NCBI GenBank assembly: GCA_947175455.1
Contig: CAMWMW010000162.1
Location: forward strand, 1-5,300
Length of the DNA stretch: 5,300 nucleotides
Source of the DNA: an uncultured Porphyromonadaceae bacterium
GTDB lineage: Bacteria; Bacteroidota; Bacteroidia; Bacteroidales; Muribaculaceae
Reading direction: 5' to 3'
Position numbers and translations under genes: made by a program. Under the pieces are notes generated by a model. The model made no database searches. It was not told where the DNA came from and saw only the letters and a program-made list of their open reading frames with translations. Shown here in pieces: positions 1 to 5,300 of the stretch. Each line of letters begins with the position of its first letter. Within the stretch, counting starts at the first letter, position 1.

Positions 1-2018
1 ATATCAAGGCGTTGCAGGATGTTGCGGTGAAGGAATCGCGTCTTGGAATTCCTCTGCTCGCCGGTGCGGACATCATACATGGATATGAGACAATCTTTCC
101 TATCCCATTGGCGATGTCTTGTAGCTGGAATCCGGAAGCTGTCAGGCGGATGGCAAGGATATCAGCCGAAGAGTCTGCTGCCAACGGCATAGGATGGACG
201 TACAGTCCGATGGTAGACATCTGTCAGGATGCCAGATGGGGACGTGTGGCTGAAGGAAGCGGGGAAGATCCTTATCTCGGTTCGGTGTTTGCGAAGGCAT
301 ATGTGGAAGGATACCAGGGTGACGATCTGAAGGACGGGAACAGCATTCTGAGCTGCCTGAAGCATTTTGCCTTATATGGCGCCGGGGAAAGCGGGCGCGA
401 TTATATGCCAGTGGATATGAGTCGCCAACGGATGCGCAACGAATATCTGGAGCCTTACAAAGCCGCTGTGGATGCCGGTGTGGGAAGTGTGATGAGCTCA
501 TTCAATACAATCAATGGAGTTCCCGCCACCGCATGCCGTTGGCTTCTAACCGATCTTCTGAGAGATGAATGGGGATTCAATGGATTTGTGGTTACAGACT
601 ATAACTCAATAGACGAGATGTCAAAGCATGGCTATGCGTCTCTGAAGGAGGCTGCCGCACTGGCTCTCAAAGCCGGCACCGACATGGATATGGTGAGTGA
701 AGGGTATATCAATACCCTCGAAGAATCCTTAAGAGAGGGAAGGCTGACAGAGAAGCATATAGATGATGCCTGCCGGCGAATACTCGAAGCCAAGTATAAA
801 CTGGGTCTTTTTGACAATCCCTATAAATATTGTAATCCGGAGAGAGCAGTCAAAGAGACTTTTACTCCCGAGAAGCGTAAGGTCGCAAGGGATATCGCCG
901 CCGAGACTTTCGTGTTGCTTAAGAATAATGAGAGTTTGCTGCCGTTGCGAAAGAAAGGTAAGATAGCCCTGATCGGACCAATGGCGGATGCCGTCAACAA
1001 TATGTGTGGCATGTGGAGCATGACCTGCAGACCTGAGAAACACCGGTCACTTCTTGCAGCATTTAGAGATGCTACGAAAGGGAAGGCGGAGATTCTGCAC
1101 TCCAAAGGCAGCAACATTTATTATGATGCCAAGATGGAAAAATACGCCGTCGGCATTCGTCCGCTGGAACGTGGCGATGACGCGGCACTTCTCAAGGAGG
1201 CTCTCTGTGTTGCTTCACAGTCAGATGTGATAGTCGCGGCACTTGGCGAAAGTGCTGATATGACGGGGGAGTCGGCATCAAGGACGAACCTTGATATCCC
1301 GGATGCGCAGAAAAATCTTCTCAGGGAGCTTGTAAAGACCGGGAAACCTGTGGTCCTTGTGTTGTTTACGGGCAGACCGCTGACTCTCTGTTGGGAAGAA
1401 GAGAATGTACCTGCGATATTGAACGTATGGTATGCCGGCAGTGAGGCAGGAGATGCTGTTGCTGATGTGATATTCGGCAAGAAGTCTCCTTGTGGCAGAC
1501 TCACTACAACATTTCCTCGTTCTGTCGGTCAGCTCCCACTTCATTATAATCACATGAATACCGGACGACCAGACAATGACAATTCCCGTTTTCACAGATA
1601 TGCAAGCAATTGGATAGATGAAAGCAATGAACCGCTCTATCCCTTCGGCTTCGGACTGTCTTACACCGAATTTACTTACGGTGATGTGAAACTCAGTTCC
1701 GGCATATTGAAGAAGGGTGGCAAAATCGAGGTGTCGGTTAAAGTAACCAATTCAGGGGACAGAGATGGTACGGAGGTGGTGCAGCTTTATCTGCATGATA
1801 TTCTCGCTTCTCTGGTAAGACCGGTTAAGGAGCTTAAAGGGTTCAGGCGAGTGTCGCTTAAGAAAGGTGAAAGTGAAGATGTTGTTTTCGAGATAACCGA
1901 GAAGGACTTGAAATTCTATAATGGTGACGAGAAATATGCATATGAACCGGGAGAGTTTGAACTCATGATCGGATCGAATTCAAGAGACGTGAAGGGAGTG
2001 CGGTTTACGGCAGAATAG
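1..2018 (+). CDS. bglX: Glycoside hydrolase family 3, BglX-like beta-glucosidase (5' end outside window)
   Basis: Predicted exo-acting GH3 enzyme that removes terminal beta-linked glucose (or a related sugar) from oligosaccharides, probably in the periplasm. The frame is open to the window edge (first full codon at base 3), so the start and any signal peptide are missing. Comparison with full-length BglX proteins of about 750 residues suggests that roughly 90-100 residues are lost. Numbering from the TTG at base 12, the TIM barrel shows LGIPLLAGADIIHGY near residue 11, RWGR (75-78), EGSGEDPYLGS, KHF (117-119), and VVTDYNS, whose Asp196 is the expected nucleophile. The second domain holds MTGESASR, where Glu420 is the likely acid/base. 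PFGFGLSYTEF (from residue 544) leads into a C-terminal fibronectin-III-like domain that ends normally at TAG 2016-2018. The family and catalytic Asp are clear. The symbol rests on overall BglX-type motif order, and sugar specificity (glucose, xylose and others occur in GH3) is inferred. It is the first of three co-directional genes and has no frameshift. Confidence 0.93.
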   Translation, partial: IKALQDVAVKESRLGIPLLAGADIIHGYETIFPIPLAMSCSWNPEAVRRMARISAEESAANGIGWTYSPMVDICQDARWGRVAEGSGEDPYLGSVFAKAYVEGYQGDDLKDGNSILSCLKHFALYGAGESGRDYMPVDMSRQRMRNEYLEPYKAAVDAGVGSVMSSFNTINGVPATACRWLLTDLLRDEWGFNGFVVTDYNSIDEMSKHGYASLKEAAALALKAGTDMDMVSEGYINTLEESLREGRLTEKHIDDACRRILEAKYKLGLFDNPYKYCNPERAVKETFTPEKRKVARDIAAETFVLLKNNESLLPLRKKGKIALIGPMADAVNNMCGMWSMTCRPEKHRSLLAAFRDATKGKAEILHSKGSNIYYDAKMEKYAVGIRPLERGDDAALLKEALCVASQSDVIVAALGESADMTGESASRTNLDIPDAQKNLLRELVKTGKPVVLVLFTGRPLTLCWEEENVPAILNVWYAGSEAGDAVADVIFGKKSPCGRLTTTFPRSVGQLPLHYNHMNTGRPDNDNSRFHRYASNWIDESNEPLYPFGFGLSYTEFTYGDVKLSSGILKKGGKIEVSVKVTNSGDRDGTEVVQLYLHDILASLVRPVKELKGFRRVSLKKGESEDVVFEITEKDLKFYNGDEKYAYEPGEFELMIGSNSRDVKGVRFTAE

Positions 2019-2109
2019 TTGCCGGATGTAAAAATCAATAATAATCCATATACAGAATAAGCACAGCATTTACTTATTCAAAACTAATTTTCAATACTTA
2101 CTTATAGAT

Positions 2110-3942
2110 ATGAATAGTAATAGATTCACAAGGGGATTGCTTGTTGCCGGTCTTTCGGTATTGCTCTGCGGCGTGGCATATGCGGCGGAGACCCCGCGGC
2201 TGATGACAGAATGGGGCGAGAAGCTCGACAAAAATAATGTGTGGAACGTATATCCGCGCCCTCAGATGGAACGAGAAGAGTGGAAAAATCTCAATGGCGA
2301 GTGGGATTATGCAATATTGCCTAAAGATGCTGCGCAGCCGAAGGAATATCAGGGAAAGATACTCGTGCCTTTCTGTGTCGAATCCGAGCTTTCGGGTGTC
2401 AGGAAAAGAGTCGGTGAAGATGAGGAGCTGTGGTACAGATGTGTATTTACAATTCCACAGAGTTGGAAGGGTAAAGAATTATTGCTTAATTTTGGCGGTG
2501 TAGACTGGAAATGCGATGTCTGGGTCAACGGAATGTCGGTGGGAGGTCACAAAGGAGCATATGCGCCATTCAGCCTTAATATAAAAGACGCGCTCAATAG
2601 CAAGGGCGACAATGAATTGGTGGTGCGTGTCTGGGATCCTACCGACAAAGGGTATCAGCCACGCGGCAAACAGGTGGTAAAGCCGCGGAGTTGTTGGTAT
2701 ACACCGGTTACGGGTATCTGGCAGACGGTATGGCTCGAACCCGTTGAATCCGTTCATATAGACAATCTGAGAATCACTCCTGATGTCGATGCCCGTAAGC
2801 TTAGAGTCAAAGTGGGGACTACAGCCGGGGGAGGCTGCGTGGCTAAAGTCGCAGTCCGCGACGGAGGGAAACAGATTGCTTCGGGAACAGCTGCCGGAGG
2901 TTCTGAGATTGAGATAGACATGCCCGATGATATCAAGCTATGGTCGCCCGACTCTCCGCATCTTTACGATCTCCGCATCACTCTGGAGAAAGGAGGAAAG
3001 ATTCTTGACGAAGTCGGAAGTTATGCCGCGATGCGAAAGGTATCGATGGGCAAGGATCCCAAAGACACCAGGCAGAACGTGCGTTTGCGTCTCAACAACA
3101 AGGATATATATCATTTCGGACCGCTTGATCAGGGATGGTGGCCTGACGGGCTGTATACCGCTCCTTCGTATGAGGCGCTCGTATGGGATGTGGACCTTGC
3201 AAAACGTCTCGGCTTCAATATGATCCGCAAACATATCAAGACTGAACCTGCGGTATGGTATGCCTATTGTGACAAGGTGGGGATAATGGTATGGCAGGAT
3301 ATGCCTTGCAGCGAGCAGAAGACAGCCTGGCAGCGTTTTGACTATTACGTCGGCGAAGAACCCGGACGCTCTGCCGAGAGCGATGCCAATCATCGTCGCG
3401 AATGGAAAGAGATAATGGATTATCTTTACAACTATCCGTCGGTTGTGATGTGGGTGCCCTTCAACGAAGGGTGGGGACAATATGACACCGTGAGGATTAC
3501 TAATTGGACTAAAGATTATGATCCCTCTCGACTTGTCAATTCAGCGAGTGGCGGAAATTATTTTCATTGCGGGGATGTGATTGATTTTCATAGCTATCCG
3601 GATCCTCTGATTGCTGTCACAAGCGGAGAGAAGGCGAACGTTCTCGGAGAATACGGCGGCATTGGATATGCCATTCCAGGTCATCTTTGGCAGAAAGACA
3701 AGAACTGGGGCTATGTCAAGTATAACTCGCCGGCAGAGGTGACTGATGTCTATGTGGATTATGTAGAGAAACTTGACACTCTTTCAGACGTGTGTTACAC
3801 CGGTGCTGTCTATACGCAGACATCGGATGTGGAGATTGAAATAAATGGTCTTGTCACATATGACCGCAAGATTCTGAAGATGGATGAAAACCGCGTGAGG
3901 AAAGCAAATCAGGAACTGATACGCAAACATTCTGCCAAGTAA
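2110..3942 (+). CDS. Secreted glycoside hydrolase family 2 protein (beta-galactosidase/beta-glucuronidase superfamily, short form)
   Basis: Retaining exo-beta-glycosidase of GH2, 610 residues, exported. Residues 1-25 form a signal peptide: Arg near the N-terminus, a hydrophobic run LLVAGLSVLLCGV, and an AYA cleavage site before AE. Cys20 does not sit in a good lipobox, so a soluble periplasmic protein is favoured over a lipoprotein. The sugar-binding jelly-roll follows (WKNLNGEWDY, WYRCVF at 108, VNG at 139, ending at WYTPVTGIWQTVWLEP near 212). An Ig-like sandwich spans about 216-315, and a TIM barrel runs from about 325 (DQGWWPDGLY at 340, RKHIK at 373). The acid/base is Glu453 in VPFNEGWGQ and the nucleophile Glu514 in VLGEYGG; both are present. 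The protein stops after the barrel and lacks the extra C-terminal domains of the 1,000-residue LacZ type, as is normal for this short Bacteroidales group. The substrate cannot be read from sequence. The ATG at 2110 is chosen because it gives a complete signal peptide. The leader is AT-rich with no Shine-Dalgarno, as is usual in Bacteroidota. It lies 91 bases after the GH3 gene, probably in the same operon. Confidence 0.93.
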   Translation: MNSNRFTRGLLVAGLSVLLCGVAYAAETPRLMTEWGEKLDKNNVWNVYPRPQMEREEWKNLNGEWDYAILPKDAAQPKEYQGKILVPFCVESELSGVRKRVGEDEELWYRCVFTIPQSWKGKELLLNFGGVDWKCDVWVNGMSVGGHKGAYAPFSLNIKDALNSKGDNELVVRVWDPTDKGYQPRGKQVVKPRSCWYTPVTGIWQTVWLEPVESVHIDNLRITPDVDARKLRVKVGTTAGGGCVAKVAVRDGGKQIASGTAAGGSEIEIDMPDDIKLWSPDSPHLYDLRITLEKGGKILDEVGSYAAMRKVSMGKDPKDTRQNVRLRLNNKDIYHFGPLDQGWWPDGLYTAPSYEALVWDVDLAKRLGFNMIRKHIKTEPAVWYAYCDKVGIMVWQDMPCSEQKTAWQRFDYYVGEEPGRSAESDANHRREWKEIMDYLYNYPSVVMWVPFNEGWGQYDTVRITNWTKDYDPSRLVNSASGGNYFHCGDVIDFHSYPDPLIAVTSGEKANVLGEYGGIGYAIPGHLWQKDKNWGYVKYNSPAEVTDVYVDYVEKLDTLSDVCYTGAVYTQTSDVEIEINGLVTYDRKILKMDENRVRKANQELIRKHSAK

Positions 3943-3996
3943 TGATACAAGCGGTCTTAAAACTTCTTACTATAAATAACTTATAAATTTCAACAT

Positions 3997-5097
3997 ATGC
4001 TCACCATAAATAAGTACATGCTGTTTTTCGGCATTGTCCTCGCTGCTTTTCTCAATGCAGAGGGTAAGGATTACGACTATTTCGATGCATCATCTTTTAC
4101 CGTGACCAATAAAGCTCAGAATGACGCACCTGTGTATTCACGTCTGAATGTGGATAAATATCCGGATCTAAATGCCAAACTACGCAGATTTTTTCGGCAT
4201 TCCACCGGTATCGGACTCCGATTTCGTACAGATAGTCCTTCAATACGTGCTATGTGGACTGTTCCCGATACCGAACATCTCACCAATGCTCCGGCAATAG
4301 CCACCAAAGGGCTCGATCTCTATATCCGCGATGAGAAGAGTGGGCAGTGGCTGTGGGCGGGTCACGGTGCCCCCGAATATGTGGGGAAAGCCGGAAACAG
4401 GACGCTTGTCGACAATATGGAGACCGGAATGAAAGAGTGTCTGTTGTATCTTCCTGTGTTTCAACCGCTCGATTCTCTGCAGATTGGGATTGAGAAAGGA
4501 TATGTCATAGAGTCGGATGGCGGTTTTGTACGTGCGCCCATAGTGGCTATGGGTTCAAGTTTCACTCATGGCAATAGTGTGTCACGTCCTGGTATGGCGT
4601 GGCCTCAACAGCTTTCGCGCATGATTGGTATTGACGTTGCCAATCTCGGCACCAGCGGAGCCTGCAAACTTGAACCGGTGCTTGCTGACATTATCGCTGA
4701 TACAGATGCCGATATGTTTATTTTCGATACTTTCTCAAATCCTACGGCACAGGAGGTGAGAGAAAGATTCGTATCTTTCGTGAAACGTATCCGTGAAAAA
4801 CATCCCGAGACACCGCTTGTGTTTCTCAAGACTTTTCATAGGGAAAACACAAATTTCGATCTCAAGAAAAGGAAAGTGGAAGAAGAACGCACTGCCGCTG
4901 CCGAGGAAGAGTTGGCGAAAGTGATGAAAACCGACAGGAATATCTATTATTTCTCTCCCGGACTATATTCAGGCGATGACCACGAGACCACATGCGACGG
5001 TACCCATCCATCAGATCTCGGATATCATCGTGCCGCAATAAATATTTCCAAAAAACTCAAACCCTTGTTGAAGAAATATAAAATAAAGCAGAACTAA
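3997..5097 (+). CDS. Secreted SGNH/GDSL-type esterase with N-terminal GxDLY domain
   Basis: Predicted serine esterase of 366 residues, exported, likely to remove ester-linked acyl groups (such as acetyl) from a glycan. Residues 1-21 look like a signal peptide (Lys6, hydrophobic MLFFGIVLAAFL, cleavage near LNA). An internal ATG at 4018 (Met8) could also start it, but the ATG at 3997 keeps the basic residue. Residues about 25-175 form the beta-rich N-terminal domain, with the signature GLDLY at 105-109 (Pfam GxDLY type). The SGNH fold (Lipase_GDSL_3 type) follows. Block I is GSSFTHG with Ser188 as nucleophile, block II is NLGTSGA with Gly218, block III is TFSNPT with Asn248, and block V is DGTHPSDLGYH with Asp334 and His337. 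All four catalytic blocks are intact. It follows the GH2 gene by 54 bases with no terminator-like hairpin between, so co-transcription is likely. Deacetylation is inferred from context. The family also contains thioesterases and lipases, so the substrate is open. Confidence 0.9.
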   Translation: MLTINKYMLFFGIVLAAFLNAEGKDYDYFDASSFTVTNKAQNDAPVYSRLNVDKYPDLNAKLRRFFRHSTGIGLRFRTDSPSIRAMWTVPDTEHLTNAPAIATKGLDLYIRDEKSGQWLWAGHGAPEYVGKAGNRTLVDNMETGMKECLLYLPVFQPLDSLQIGIEKGYVIESDGGFVRAPIVAMGSSFTHGNSVSRPGMAWPQQLSRMIGIDVANLGTSGACKLEPVLADIIADTDADMFIFDTFSNPTAQEVRERFVSFVKRIREKHPETPLVFLKTFHRENTNFDLKKRKVEEERTAAAEEELAKVMKTDRNIYYFSPGLYSGDDHETTCDGTHPSDLGYHRAAINISKKLKPLLKKYKIKQN

Positions 5098-5145
5098 GCG
5101 TTTGTTGCCCAGAAAGTGTGTCAGAGACCTCATCCGGACAATAAA

Positions 5146-5201
5146 ACAATCGCAACATAAATGTTTTAGTATGTAATACTGTGCATTTATGTTGCGATTG
5201 T
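5146..5201 (+). terminator. Long hairpin, probable transcription terminator after the esterase gene
   Basis: A perfect 18-bp inverted repeat has arms at 5146-5163 (ACAATCGCAACATAAATG) and 5184-5201. The 20-base loop holds a second small hairpin (AGTAT 5168-5172, ATACT 5176-5180, three-base loop), so the transcript would fold as one long stem with a small internal bulge. It begins 48 bases after the esterase stop codon, the usual place for an operon terminator. An A-rich stretch precedes it. The downstream strand is only moderately T-rich (TATATTGTTC), so termination is likely but not certain. The near symmetry would allow it to work on both strands. Confidence 0.55.
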
Positions 5202-5230
5202 ATATTGTTCGCGTGTGTTGCCTGAAAACT

Positions 5231-5270
5231 TCTCTAAGAAACTGTTTAAATTTAAACAGTTTCTTAGAGA
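5231..5270. repeat. Perfect 40-bp palindrome
   Basis: Bases 5231-5250 (TCTCTAAGAAACTGTTTAAA) are the exact reverse complement of 5251-5270, with no spacer and no mismatch. The symmetry stops abruptly at both ends (T5230 against T5271). As RNA it would form about an 18-bp stem with a four-base AAUU loop. On the + strand it is followed by TTGTCTAAATTTT, so it could act as a terminator, possibly a bidirectional one shared with a gene beyond the window. Other readings are the end of a mobile element or a cruciform/protein-binding site. The palindrome itself is certain; its role is not. Confidence 0.85.
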
Positions 5271-5300
5271 TTGTCTAAATTTTATTGATTAAAAATTTTA

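Noticed and set aside
1..60. GH3 gene starting at the TTG at base 12 as a complete gene
   Set aside because: The frame stays open upstream to the window edge and the conserved GH3 barrel begins about 90 residues earlier in full-length relatives, so this is a window truncation and neither a real start nor a pseudogene.
2019..2109. Possible promoter before the GH2 gene (TAATTTTC at 2085-2092 resembles the Bacteroidota -7 element TAnnTTTG)
   Set aside because: The last base does not match and no TTG sits at the expected -33 distance. In AT-rich DNA such near-matches are common, so no separate promoter is called.
2110..2187. Lipoprotein signal on the GH2 protein because of Cys20
   Set aside because: The residues before the Cys are V-L-L, not the small residues of a lipobox, while AYA before residue 26 is a good signal peptidase I site.
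2938..3480. 180-codon open frame on the - strand inside the GH2 gene
   Set aside because: It lies wholly antisense to the conserved GH2 barrel, has no recognisable motif, and its composition is that expected from the complement of a real gene. The other antisense frames in the window fail for the same reasons.
3943..3996. Possible separate promoter or terminator between the GH2 and esterase genes
   Set aside because: The 54 bases are AT-rich with no stable inverted repeat and no clear -7/-33 pair. They look like an ordinary intergenic leader.
5098..5300. A small gene or RNA gene in the 3' non-coding region
   Set aside because: No open frame of useful length with a plausible start and no tRNA-like or known riboswitch pattern was seen. 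The structure present is explained by the two inverted repeats.

Overview
The window carries three genes on the + strand in a row, followed by about 200 bases of non-coding DNA rich in inverted repeats. Everything points to a Bacteroidales bacterium (Bacteroidota). The genes are close homologues in style of Bacteroides, Prevotella and Muribaculaceae glycan-degradation genes. Starts lack a Shine-Dalgarno sequence and are instead preceded by AT-rich, A/T-patchy leaders. Coding DNA has a balanced base composition while the gaps are strongly AT-rich. A gut Muribaculaceae-like host is a reasonable guess, but this is inference from style and not from a marker gene.

Layout: (1) 1-2018, the 3' part of a family 3 glycoside hydrolase (GH3, BglX-like beta-glucosidase), cut at its 5' end by the window edge. 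(2) A 91-base gap. (3) 2110-3942, a short secreted family 2 glycoside hydrolase (GH2). (4) A 54-base gap. (5) 3997-5097, a secreted SGNH/GDSL-type esterase with the N-terminal GxDLY domain. (6) 5098-5300, no gene: an 18-bp-arm hairpin at 5146-5201 that probably ends the transcription unit, then a perfect 40-bp palindrome at 5231-5270, then an AT-rich tail running off the window.

The three proteins make sense together. The two exported enzymes whose N-termini are visible have signal peptides. A GDSL-type esterase could strip acyl (often acetyl) groups from a decorated glycan, a GH2 enzyme could remove beta-linked terminal sugars, and a GH3 enzyme could finish the resulting beta-linked oligosaccharides. 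This is the usual make-up of an enzyme block within a Bacteroidales polysaccharide utilisation locus, but no SusC/SusD pair or regulator lies in the window, so the substrate cannot be named.

I found no convincing undescribed system. The genes look intact and ordinary, with all recognisable catalytic residues present. The least explained part is the palindrome-rich 3' region.
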